Shown here: positions 10,158 through 50,218 of the stretch, in pieces
Position numbering within the stretch: the stretch's first letter is position 1
Layout: each line of letters starts with the position of its first letter
Notes under the pieces: model-generated
Databases searched by the model: none
Seen by the model: only the letters and a program-made list of their open reading frames with translations
Told to the model about the DNA's origin: nothing
Position numbers and translations under genes: made by a program
Assembly (NCBI GenBank): GCA_031308135.1
Contig: JAHLJT010008756.1
Span: forward strand, 76,119,397 to 76,183,396
DNA length: 64,000 nt
Direction: 5' to 3'
Source: Acheta domesticus
Taxonomy: Eukaryota > Arthropoda > Insecta > Orthoptera > Gryllidae

Positions 10158-12839
10158 CGTTCGTCATGGCTGCTTGTAATTTATAGGAACTGTCAGTGGA
10201 GATTCGTGCTTAGGTTGCACGGTTGCACAACCCCAGATAATCAAATAAGATCTCATAATACTTTAAGAATATCCATTTTCCGTTTAATGACATTCAATCT
10301 TCAAGATATTGCAGCAATATCGATGTACATGAAATCATTTTGAAACCAAAGAGCGTCCAACTGGCGTTCTCTGCGGTGTCTGGTGCCTTGCCACAAATTG
10401 CACCATACCCTTGGATCATGGCTGTGTTACTGGGTTTACTTCATTTACTCTTTGGCCCTTCGATTTAACACGACACGACTGACATTGGCCTTTTTGATTG
10501 CCCCACCATCAAACATGTGAGTGGCGCTTTTGGACACTGCGCGGCGACCAAGGGGGTCTCAGGGGAATGCTGATATTCTATCTTCGTCTGACTCGCTGCA
10601 ATGTAAGTTTATGAATTTCGCTTCATATTGAAAGTACACAAGTCAATTATTGACGGCATTTAATGCATTGTTTATGATGTTCAGAGAATTTGTTTTCATT
10701 TGTTATTATATTTATTGATTTAAAATGCACCCTTGATAAATTCTTAGTGTAAAGTTGGCAGTTGTGGAAGGAAGTCCCTTTTTTCGGTAGATGAATATTT
10801 CTCTTGCAAATCCTGCAGTTCGCTGCAGTTACACATGAAGAGCGATAGTGAAAGTACGAGCGTGAGTGTGTGTGTGTGAACTTAATTACAAAAAAGATAC
10901 CAGAGCAGTGAAAGTTTCGAAATAAAATAAGTTTATTTGTATGAAACGTTTCGAAGCAATAGTGCTGGAGCCAAACTTAAGTGCGCGGGAGGTGTTTAAA
11001 CCTGAACGGACACGACGCATAAAATTATGTAAGTAATGTATCAATATAGACTTTTTATTTAACTTAGTTGAAATTAATTTGAATGCCTTGCATTTTTATT
11101 ATATACTAGGAAAACCCGGAAGACGTTGTTCTGCCCTTCTCCCTCTTTCACCTCCCATCTCCATTTCTCACTGTTTCTCCCTCCTTCCCTCACTCTATCC
11201 CTGTCTCTCTCTGTGTGTGTCTGTCTCTTCCGCTCTCTATCCCTCTCATTCACATTTACTTGCAGATTTTGCACGTCTCTGAGCAGGTGAGGTAATATCG
11301 GGAAGCGCCGCACCTGCAAAAATGCAATAGAATGTTCGAGAAGAGCTCATTCTATACATTACGGCGCGAGAAACGTTACTTTGAGGACTTCGGCCTCAAA
11401 ATGTTAGTTTTTAAGGCCCTTGAACGCCTCGTTTAGGAGTTATTTAACGATATAGATCCAAAATGCTGCTGAATGTGTTGCAGGTTGCATTTGACGCGAA
11501 TAAGCAGTGGATGTGTAGTGAATATGTAGCGCCATGTAGTGGAGTTACAACAGAATTAACAACACATAAACCTTCTAGGTGAAAAAGCACGTAGAAGTGC
11601 CAACTTTCATGGAGATCGGTCAAATGGTTCGGAGTGGTTCATGGAAAGGTTCATGGTGTCGGAGTTTTGCTGTGATATACATACCAACATTCTGTTTATA
11701 TACGCCGCCACTGCGAACTGTGTGAGATAAGCTGCTGCGTATCTGTTTGCGATCCCATTCATTATAGACTGATGAAAGGATGAAAGGGACCGTTTGTCTG
11801 TCGAGAATGTCTCAGTAATGATTATTATTCAAACCCACTCTGATGAAAAATCATGACTTGAATTCCAAGATTACGATGCAGATAATGTAGCGCTTTTAAA
11901 AGAAGTAATTTATATTTTTACTAGAAGTAATAAATACTTGAAATAAATTTAAAATTATGGACTTACTTTCTTTTTATTGATGCTATTCATTTCCATTAAT
12001 GGTAAAAACGAGTGGTTTACTATTTTTCTGTATGTATAATATCTGTTGCATTTTGTGTTATGCATGTGTCCAGTATTTTTAGTCTGCATTGGTAAATATG
12101 CATAGTATGCATCTGCACAGTAAATATGCATCTGCATAGTAAATTTGCACTGTATGCATATTTTCCATCTCGTACTTAACATTTCGCTAAAACTGTAATG
12201 AATGTAGTAATGCAATGAACATTGCACCTTATTCGTCAAAAAAGTTCCAAAATGTATGAAAATTCAGAAAAAGAATAGGAATTATTTTTTGCTGCTAAAA
12301 CGTTTTCGGTAAGCTGCACAACATCAACAGAAAAACAATAGAATGGTTTATGGTAACATTGTTGAAGTACTCTTTAGAATCCGAACCGAGGTGTACGATA
12401 AATGTTCCTAATGAGAAAAGAGGCACTAGCTTGTCTTCCTCAACTTATAATAATCCCAGAAACCACAGAGAATTTCTCTCAGCCACGGATAATTTCTAAT
12501 ATTAGAAACGCTATTTTTGAAAATAGTATTTCAACTGCTTACTGCACATTTAAAGTTCATTCAATGTACAACAACAATAACAACAACAACAAACAAAAGT
12601 GACAATATCATTCCCAATAGGATTATCATTCAAATGAACGTAATTGATGCAAAAAGTTTCAAACAGTTAAGTCTTTCTCACGTCACACGCAAGTATGGTG
12701 TCTATTTACTGCTCAACATACAGTACTTCGCCTTGAAGTTGGCAGAGTGCCAAGTGTAGAAAACCAGACCGGAGACGCAATGACCTAACACACTCTCAAG
12801 AGTGGCACATAAGAACAAGAAAAAAAAGCTCGCGCTACT
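10158..12839. other. Intergenic region upstream of CE-B
   Basis: Holds a CT-rich, low-complexity stretch (about 11130-11255), a GT run (10863-10878) and a repeat-like segment near 11560-11690 (AGTGCCAACTTTCATGGAGA type, common in dispersed repeats), then AT-rich sequence with CA(A)-type triplets near 12568-12596. No gene recognised. Confidence 0.5.
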
Positions 12840-12844
12840 CAGAA

Positions 12845-12934
12845 GGAAAATCGTCTCGGGATCCCCCGGCCAGCGGCTGGTTCCCAGTACGTGAGTCTGC
12901 GTATATAACCTCGCTCGCAGCGCCATGACTCAGT
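12845..12934 (+). promoter_or_regulatory. CE-B core promoter (TATA + TCAGT initiator)
   Basis: TATATAAC at 12902-12909 lies 30 bp ahead of an arthropod initiator TCAGT whose A is 12932. A block GGAAAATCGTCTCGGGATCC followed by CCCGG (12845-12869, about -70) recurs at the same distance in the CE-C promoter. A TGACTCA (AP-1-type) heptamer overlaps the initiator at 12926-12932. Known: this TATA/Inr spacing is typical of regulated, focused insect promoters. Position +1 is inferred from spacing. Confidence 0.7.
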
Positions 12935-12978
12935 ATCCAACAACCTTGGCACAGGACGTTTGCCGAGTGTTTAGCAAG
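12932..12978 (+). other. CE-B non-coding first exon (5' UTR) with GC donor
   Basis: Inferred first exon of 47 nt from the initiator to AAG|GCAAGT, the exact consensus of a GC-AG intron donor. It contains no ATG. It shares the octamer GCCGAGTG with the CE-C leader exon. The partner acceptor is TTCACAG at 15143-15149, leaving a 23-nt UTR before the ATG. Confidence 0.55.
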
Positions 12979-13020
12979 GCAAGTACACACTCCTTGAATA
13001 TTCAATTGGTTCTTTGTTTG

Positions 13021-13507
13021 TGATTCCGGGCGCGTCAACGGCTAAGGTTAGTTATCCCGTAAGTGTAGTGCAGGTATATTTTCTCTGGCGGTTGCGGTGG
13101 TCTTCCCCGCTGGTTGGCGAGATCCTGCACCGACCTACCGTCAGCTAGCGGGATTTTCCTCAACCAGGTATTTCCCACCAGCGGGGCGCCGCCCCAGCTG
13201 AGACAAGCTCTAACCCCCGACAGTCTTGTGTAATGTGTGGCAGTGTAGTGCATATAAGTGTAAGTGAAGGTGTAAGGGGCGAGGATAGGACGAGGGAGGA
13301 AAGATCGCGCGTGGTCAGTGGCACGTTTGTGGTCCGTGTAGTCCGGCATTCGACTGGTGTTGATCCGAGAAACCACGGAAAACTGCCGCTCAGTGCAGCC
13401 AGCCGCTAGAATTCTCCTTCAGACTGCAACTGAATGCGATCTAGCTGACAAGCTGGTGTCGAAAATCTTGCCACCGTTGGGACTCGAACCTAGGACCTCC
13501 CGATCAG
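13021..13507 (-). mobile_element. SINE (main family) in the CE-B 5' UTR intron
   Basis: Contains the family's GCGCGTCAACGGCTAAGG end, the GTATTTCCCACCAGCGGGGC and GACAAGCTCTAA blocks, GGAAAACTGCCG, and a B-box-like GGGACTCGAACC on the plus strand (GGTTCGAGTCCC on the minus strand). The A-box end is truncated at about 13507. The 113-codon minus frame here is SINE-derived. Confidence 0.7.
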
Positions 13508-15149
13508 TTGAATATTCGAGAACATATTTATTACATTTTGAGCTATTGAAAAATATTTTCAATCGTATTATTTTTATTTAATCAGCTGGACTATGTTAAC
13601 GAATTATCAAGCGAAGGTTCTGTAAGTTAAAAAAATAATGGTTACGTTCCAGAATTTCAGTTCAGTAAGTCTTCAAAACGTCTGGTGTCCTAAAAACTAG
13701 TTTGTATTTATTTGTACATACTGTCACTTGTTAAATGTACGCTTTCAATAGGTAAATATAAGTAATTGTGAACTTGTAGGTAAATGTCTCATTTTTAATT
13801 TCTTTCTACTGTTTACGCAGTACAGAGAAAGCACATTAATGCTCGGGAAAAAACGGTAAATTTTCGACAGAAAAACTCTCATTGACGAGTCTGGTCACGA
13901 AAACGCGGATAAATCTTGTTCCTACTTACGGAAAATTACTTCCTACAACCCACTGTGTATGCAGAATCCATGTTTTGTGGATCCTTGATACCTAAGAGTC
14001 GATTGACGGCAAATGGACCTCCGTCTCTTTGCGTGCGGTCAATGCTAGCACCAAAACCGTTAAGCAAAAAAACTGCCTGATTGCAAATTTCTTAGTGCAG
14101 ATTTGAATATCGGAGCCCTAATCCAGGGCGGTCCATTCAAACGTAACGGAACTTGTATATGATACCAAATTTGCATTTGGTAACTTTCGATTATTTCAAT
14201 TAATTTCCATGTCGTTTAGCATTGTATTTAAAATCATCGATTTTTATTTCTTCTCAATTATTTTGAACTCACCACCAATCTATCGTAATGAACGTCTTGT
14301 GAATATAGTTCATAGCAAATTCCAGTTGAACTGTGACAACAAACTAGTGTGAATGCATATTAAAGACATTTAATGTTTAATGATAGGTAGAACAGATTAT
14401 TAAATGAACGTCAGTGTATGTTAGGTAATACATTTATTAGAAATTTTGATTTTTTGAAAAATTGTCAGCTCTGTACTTCGCTTTGATAAAAGATTTACTT
14501 TCGTTCTGTTTGTCAGTGGTATATACTTTGTGGTGAACATTGTTTTGGTAATGAATGTTACTTCAATACAAATGATGTCACCTAACCACACAATTCCTTT
14601 GACCTTAAATTCTGTTGACATTATCTGAACAACAAAGTTTGGATGAAACAATTAAAAACGCATCTCAAATTCCAAGATTTATAATATATTAAATGTGTGG
14701 TATCATCCCGGTGATGTATATAATGTAAAATAATATATGGTGTTACATGTGAGAGACGTAATCAATGACTCTTGTGGTCGAACTATTATATTATATAGAA
14801 TTACAACAAGATTAAGTATCCAATAAACCTTGCAGATACACCAACTGTTCAGATTAATTTTCACGCAACAGACCGCTTATTTATTGAATGGGTTATTTCG
14901 AAAATAAAATATCAGCATAAACTGTTCGGCGCTCGCTCGTTGTTAGAAAAATCTACATAAGGTAGACGGCAATAGAGAACCATATGTGATTGGATTATAT
15001 TAAGCATCACCGGATATGCAATGATTATACATTCAACAAAGCTACGAACATGTCAATCACATAGTGAGCTTCACTCGCAATGATTGCTTTCGCAATGGTT
15101 GAATCTGAGATAATAACTACTTGAATTTGATAGAACTGTTTCTTCACAG
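13508..15149. other. Remainder of CE-B 5' UTR intron
   Basis: AT-rich. A reverse fragment resembling the R1 right end (TTTTGTGGATCCTTGATACC, then GGTCAATGCTAGC) lies at about 13970-14060. Nothing else recognised. Ends at the TTCACAG acceptor, 15143-15149. Confidence 0.5.
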
Positions 15150-15172
15150 AAATCTCGCAAGTGCTCGTCGCC

Positions 15173-44249
<29,077 letters not shown>

Positions 44250-44404
44250 TTATCCAGGGTAAAGAACGAAAGAACCTAATGACTCGTGCAATATCAAAGA
44301 ACAAATAACCTATGCCAAGTCACATGGCACGTAAATATATGTTACTAGAGGCTTGTAGCAGCAACAATACTGCAGGACAAAACCACGCGAAGTGGTTTCC
44401 CAAA

Positions 44405-44410
44405 AATAAA
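44405..44410 (+). terminator. CE-B candidate polyadenylation signal
   Basis: AATAAA 156 nt after the CE-B stop codon, the first canonical hexamer. Transcript end not verified. Confidence 0.45.
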
Positions 44411-45069
44411 GCAAGTACACTGCTCAATAACAAATGATATTCCCACGTATCAATTCAACGAATAATATAATATAAAATATTTTAACAAAAACAAAACTTC
44501 AAAATACTACAATAACATTGTATTTATGGATACTTTACATACTCACTAAGAATATAAAAAAGTCGCTGTTTCGTAACTGTGGGTATCAAATATTTAATGG
44601 CAAGTGGCTTCCTTGCTGTTCCATCGTATTCGTAAGAAGCGACGTATTGATTAAGAGAATTGAATCGGGACGCGTAAATTGAGATTGATGGAATAACAAA
44701 ATATTTTTCGTTTTTCACTCAAAATCGAAAATAGTGTCAGGTTAGAAGAATTAAAATCAAGAAATAGAGAAAATGAGAGTTCATGAGGGATAAAAATTTT
44801 TTCTTTTGGTCTAACCAGTCTCAATACATAAGCTCTGAATAATTCCAGTGATTTACGTTTTTAGACCCAAAGAAAAGTAATATGTTTGTAATCAACTGGT
44901 GAGTTGAGTGTCTCCTTGTGAACAATTTTTATTTACACTCTTTAAACCTAACGCTCTAAAAATGTTCTTTCAATTTTTCATTTCTTTGGAAATCAGATTC
45001 TCTACGTTAAAAATTAAATAATAATGTATAAAATATAAATGAACTGGTAGTGACTGAATTCAATCTAGC

Positions 45070-45180
45070 TAGGGCCGAAAATCCAGTGATTGTCGAGATT
45101 CAAAGCAAAGACTTCTCGGTCAGAAGCACTGCAATGGCATTTGTTTTAGACCAAACTACTTGAGCCACCTCTCTCGTTCA
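45070..45180 (-). mobile_element. SINE fragment (main family, head part)
   Basis: CTCGGTCAGAAGCACTGCAATGGC and TTGAGCCACCTCTC match the head of the minus-strand SINE copies at 4331 and 28050, with a decayed B box. The body is missing. Confidence 0.55.
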
Positions 45181-45269
45181 TAGCTAGTCAAAATATTTTA
45201 CATTTACATTCACATTCAGAAAATATATAGTTCTTCATTGTCTACTAACTTACCAATAATCTCTCTGCA

Positions 45270-45289
45270 TCATCATCATCATCATCATC

Positions 45290-45326
<37 letters not shown>
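45270..45326 (+). repeat. Compound microsatellite (CAT)n(CT)n
   Basis: Nine or more CAT/ATC triplets run directly into about 16 CT dinucleotides. Likely length-polymorphic. Confidence 0.95.
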
Positions 45327-45333
<7 letters not shown>

Positions 45334-47825
45334 ATGATATTTCCAGATGTTCACTCGTTTCTCTTGTTGTGAGTTATAATATACAGAACAAAACTGACAA
45401 ATCAGAAAATGTATTGTCACAAGGTCCATCTTAACTTTTTATTTCAATTCTATATGATTTAAAACTGATTATTATCGGACTTCAATTCACAGACACAAAC
45501 GCAATTTAAAGATTGGAATATTATCTATTTCTTGTTCAACCTTAGAATGTCAGATAAGTTCGAAAGAAAAAAGTCAATGCAATATCAAACATGCATTTTC
45601 ATTTGTGATGCAAATTAACTGTTGTAAACTGAAAAGCAAGGACGCAAATGAACTTGTTTCTAAAGGACGATAGAGACATCCTTCCATACAAACTAGGAGA
45701 GTCGCATTGACTTCACAGTCGACACCTCGTGACTGAATGAAGCGAAGTCTGTTGCCTCTTTAGAGCAATTTGCTTGCAGGTCGCGTCCGCGTGTGATTAC
45801 GTGATGCACGTTCACCCGAAGTAGTGCTCGTGAACAAAAAATGTACGTTACGTCATCGTCTTTCTTGCAAATAGTTTGTTATAATAGTTTAAATAGTGTA
45901 AAGACGTGATGCTTTGGGATTGTATCATTTTTTTTAAATTAACAGAACCAGAAAATCAACCTAATCATAAGTAAAAATAAATATTTTGCCTCCGAGTCCT
46001 CATTTGAGCCGTATTTTCAGCCCAGAGGAAAATAAAAGAAGAGTCCCAGAGATTGTAAGTATGCGAACGCCCAATTACGTGAATAAACCCGAGTTAGCCC
46101 ACAATAGCCAATAAATTTGATAAAGATAAATAAGTATAGTATAAAGTAGGATAGTGGGAATTGTCACAATATTCACTTAAATTTACAACAAAACACGTGA
46201 CAACGCCGCAAAACTGACGTGGCTGACCGACTCAAAAGAAAATAAATTAACTCGTACGAGAAAAGTCATTTTTTGCAACATTTTTTACAATTTTACGATT
46301 AAAAAATATTTCGCCCGAAAATTGATTATTAATATTCGGTAACACTTTTAGGCAGCCCTACATCCCCCGACTTTCCCTGAATGGTGGCTTTTATTTAGCA
46401 TCTCAAGTATTCAAAAACTAGTACAGAACAACTTGAAGTTTCGGACATCATGCTTTTGGAGTATTTCAAAGCATACTCCATACGAATGATGAACATGATG
46501 AAGAAATTCAAGAATACTTTGATTCATCAGCACAAATGACACATCCTGTAAAATTCTTCACTCCTAAATAAGTACTCAAACGATCTTCCTTCCCTGCAAA
46601 GGCGCTACGAGCTATGACCTTATATGTGGTACCACGCAAAGGGATTGCCTCAACATAGTACCGGACATAGTAGTTCTTTAACAATAAGTTTTTAGGCATT
46701 TCAATTCTTCTACAATTTTCACACTTTAAGATTTTGAATCGGCAGTAAGAACACACATCATCTTAGATTAACAAAAGATTTTAAGGGGCTGAAAAATACC
46801 AACTCAACTGAATTTTAGTTTAAACCTTTATTTCAAGTAAGATGCAAAATACTAAAAATGTGTCTGTTGCGTTTCGGGATATCGAAGGTCAAAAGTGGCA
46901 GATATGTTTTACTTGTTATTATAATTATTATTAAATACTTTTCCCCCTAACTAAAGCACATTATGCATCTTGTTCCTTATTTTATGAAGCGTCGGGCCAT
47001 TGATTCCTAACATTTTTAGGTTTTGTTATCTTAAAGAACTAAAGTGCTTAAATCTTGTAGAAAATAAAATTTACCACAACGTTTATAATAACCAACTTCA
47101 ATGCGCAATGCATAAGAGTTGCACGAAAAAGCTATTTTTGTTATGTTTATTATCTCGGAATGCTCGAGGAATATTTTAAGGAATTTACATATTCATATTT
47201 GTACCATAGAAATGAAGATGCAAACAAGAATTATGCTAGTGTATGTATTTGTGAACGACATACTTTTGAGAGATAAATATGAAAGCAAAAACGGTCCTCA
47301 GAATGTGATTTTTTTTCTAGTCCTTTCCTTACTATTCTTTCAGGTTCCTGCGTCACTGACTCTCCGGCACATGAGAATGTCAGTTGCTGTGAACAGTCGT
47401 TCATTCGAGGCACATCGGTAGAATTCTGAGGTAGTGGTATTGCTATGTTTGAGTCAGCACATGATGCACGTGTGGAAGGTAGTAGATAATATCAACAATG
47501 TTTGCTTTTCATTAGAAAATGTATGTATCAACAAAAGCCAATGTACTAACGGACTCTGCACTTCGGTGCTGGTCGTACACACCTACTACAAAAACTACTA
47601 TTTAAAGAGACTAAGAATGTGAGTTCACACAAAGACCTGCATGAGAGAACTAACTTGGAACAATACTTAATGAATTGAATGTTTGGTAACCAGAAAAAAA
47701 TGCTAATGAATAACACGTAACAAGACTTAAAAAATATTTTAGTTTTGGTAATAAAGATCCAAGATGCAATAACGCACACAGAACAACTGTTGTTTGCCAA
47801 TCGAGGACGAAAAGAGGCGTGGTGT

Positions 47826-47920
47826 TCCGCAGGAAAACCGCTATCTGGAATCCCCCGCGGTTAACTTCCCTCACGCAGGAGGCATCTTAAATAGACCGTT
47901 CCAAGGTCACTCGCGTCAGT
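47826..47920 (+). promoter_or_regulatory. CE-C core promoter (TATA-like + TCAGT initiator)
   Basis: TTAAATAG at 47888-47894 is about 30 bp ahead of TCAGT (A at 47918). The block AGGAAAACCGCTATCTGGAA followed by TCCCCCGC (47831-47858, about -70) matches the CE-B promoter block at 12845-12869. A CACGC (reverse GCGTG) core lies at 47872-47876. The transcription start is inferred, not measured. Confidence 0.65.
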
Positions 47921-47979
47921 GTTCGCTCTACAATCGCCGAGTGCAAGTGAACCACAGCCAATAGAAGAAAACTTCTGAG
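47918..47979 (+). other. CE-C non-coding first exon (5' UTR)
   Basis: Inferred 62-nt exon from the initiator to GAG|GTAAGT. No ATG inside. Contains GCCGAGTG, also present in the CE-B leader exon. The likely acceptor is CGGTTTTAG, ending at 52159, leaving a 26-nt leader before the ATG at 52186. Confidence 0.55.
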
Positions 47980-49534
47980 GTAAGTTTCAGAGTGGATTAC
48001 GACGTGCTAATATATAATAAATTAGTTCTGTTATGACATTTAAAAACTGCCAAACACCTAACCGTGAACCAACATGCAAAACTTTCTGCTAAAAAAGCAG
48101 CTATTTTTCTCTGCGCAGGTGCATTCAATGTTAAAACGCTATTCTTAACTATCTTATTGCGACGTTTTCACGTCACACGTTTTAATAGTATTTTGTTATT
48201 AATTCAGTTTTCCCGTCATAAATTCAAGCAATAGCTTTTCCTATGATATTTTCCACATTTTTGTCATAAGCGTTTCACTGAACGGCGTTTAGTCCTTTGA
48301 TCAGCTCCAATTGTCGATGTGTTTCTTTTCCCTTAACATTTGATCGAGTGGCACCCATAGTCAACATTGTCTTCATCACTAGAAAGATTTCTCAGAAACA
48401 TCTCCATTAAAAACTTCGTCGAACGATGAATATCAATTCTAGTTTTTCCAGTTTACCAATAAAACGCCAACCTGTAGCTGCAGGCCTTATGCCCATGCAA
48501 TACGCTTCACTCGAGTCCCAATGGGCTCACATGTGAACGTTAATACTTAAGTCTGCTGCTAAATACTCCAGTTAATACTTGCCTCATGAAATAATGTAAA
48601 TTTTTTCTCTACGACTACTCCAGAATGTATGCATTTCTGCGCATGATCGGATCCAGTAATGATGACGATTCCATAAGCCATGCGAGAATATTATTCTCGT
48701 ATGGCTGTCGACCAATCAGATTCGTCTTAGTTCATTATATACGACAGAGGGTTCTCGCAGCCGCCTACAGAGAACAAGAGTTCTGTCGCGGCGATGTCGT
48801 ACGTAAACCACGAAACAGTATGCGAGTTGGTAGTTTGTTAGTTGATGTGGATGATTCTGTATAAAATAAAATGCCAACCGCAAACACTCTACTGCAGTCC
48901 GTCGAACATAATACATCTATCGTTCAAAATACGCGTATGAAAGGAACATCTTGTTCTACTAGTAATTCCATTTTAAATGAAATCGGCTCAAATCAAATAT
49001 CCGCGTATGTTATAAAATATTTTGTAAATGAACAGAAAAGTATAGTGTATGTAACATTTCAAGAATTAAATATTTTAAATGTTTACATTTACTATTTTTA
49101 AAACATTAATTTCAAAGTTTCGTAGAGAAATTATTCTTCTACTCGTGTAGAATTATTCGTTCGTAGAAATTCCGACACTCGCTTCTACGTCGCTCGTGTC
49201 GTAAACATCAACTTGTGTATAATATCTATCATTCTACGCTCGTTTAAGAACATACTATTCTCGCAATACTGATAATTTCCTGTATCTATGAACATGTATG
49301 TTCCTTTGAGATTGCCGCAGTGTTTTACAATGCTTCTATATTGTAAACACTGAAATGTTTTCAGTAGTTTCTTTCTGAGGAAATGTCTATTGTAAAATGA
49401 CCAAGGCCATAAAAATTCTGTGTACGATTTATACGTAAGTATTATTCACAGACAATCAGTAGTTTTGAGAAAAATAAACACATTTTTATAACATGTAGTG
49501 CATGCTATTGTCGCGGAAAGTGGCAGTGTTCTTC
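47980..49534. other. CE-C 5' UTR intron, left part
   Basis: AT-rich. Includes a 31-bp palindrome at 48676-48706 and an odd stretch at about 48600-49270 where CTCG-containing words recur (TTCTCG, ACTCG, GCTCG), which looks repeat-derived but is unclassified. No gene supported. Confidence 0.45.
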
Positions 49535-49665
49535 CTCCACAAGATAATGATATCCGGTGCATACCTACACGTTGCCTTGCGGAGGTTTCCTTATCCTCTC
49601 ACCAGTGTGCACCGCCTCGCCGGGACCAGCTCTAAGCTTCCTATAAGGGTGGTAGTGTATTCCTT
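49535..49665 (-). mobile_element. SINE fragment (main family, body part)
   Basis: GGGACCAGCTCTAAGC, then GTGGTAGTGTA matches the GGGACAAGCTCTAA...GTGTAGTG body segment of neighbouring copies. Head and tail lacking. Confidence 0.45.
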
Positions 49666-49784
49666 CATTACTGAAGTTTCGGTAGATAATTCTAACACCA
49701 TTGAATGATTGATACTCCGAAGTTGGAGAGATTGATTAGAAGTTGACCACAGAAACACTTAAGTCATGTCTGTATGTGTAGTAC

Positions 49785-50218
49785 GTGTTGTTACGGCGGG
49801 AGCTGGCGATGATCTTCCCCACCTGGAGAGTGAGATTCCGCGCCCACCTTCACGCCAGCTAGCGGAGTTTTCCCAACCAGGGATCTCCAACCAGCTAGGC
49901 AACGCGCCAGCCGAGACAATGCTCTAAGCTCCTGACGGGGCTCTCGAAACGTGCGGTAGTGTAGTAAACGAGTGAGTTTAAGGGCTGAGAATAGGGCAAG
50001 GAAGAAGGATAGATCGCGGGTGACCCGTGGCTCGTTTGTTAAGATACTGCTCCGGCATTCGCCTGGTGTTGATCCGGCAAACCACGGAAAACTATCGATC
50101 ACCGCAACCAGACACTAAAATTCGCCTCCAAACGTTGCTTGATTCCGAACTAGCTATCCAGCTCGGGTCGATAATCCTGTCACCGTCGGGACATCAGTTG
50201 CTGGCCTGAGTCACTTCA
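49785..50218 (-). mobile_element. SINE (main family)
   Basis: Contains GGATCTCCAACCAGC, GAGACAATGCTCTAAGC, AGGAAGAAGGATAGATCGCG, GGCATTCGCCTGGTGTTGAT and CGGAAAACTATCGATCA in family order, then CACCGTCGGGACATCAGTTGC, where the B-box region is deleted and joined directly to the head. Located in the CE-C 5' UTR intron. Confidence 0.7.

Larger units (their letters stand above)
44411..47842. other. CE-B to CE-C intergenic region
   Basis: AT-rich. Contains a SINE fragment (45070-45180) and a compound microsatellite (45270-45326). An 82-codon minus frame at 46508-46756 has two CxxC pairs (CSYC, CENC) but matches no family I know. No supported host gene. Confidence 0.5.

Noticed and set aside
9891..10343. 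150-codon plus-strand open frame
   Set aside because: It runs through a 99-bp inverted repeat, has no splice or promoter context and no recognisable domain; the hairpin explains part of its length.
12926..12932. TGACTCA at the CE-B start as an AP-1 or CncC/ARE control site
   Set aside because: It overlaps the TCAGT initiator, is absent from the CE-C promoter and lacks the GC of an ARE core, so coincidence cannot be excluded. Mentioned only as seen.
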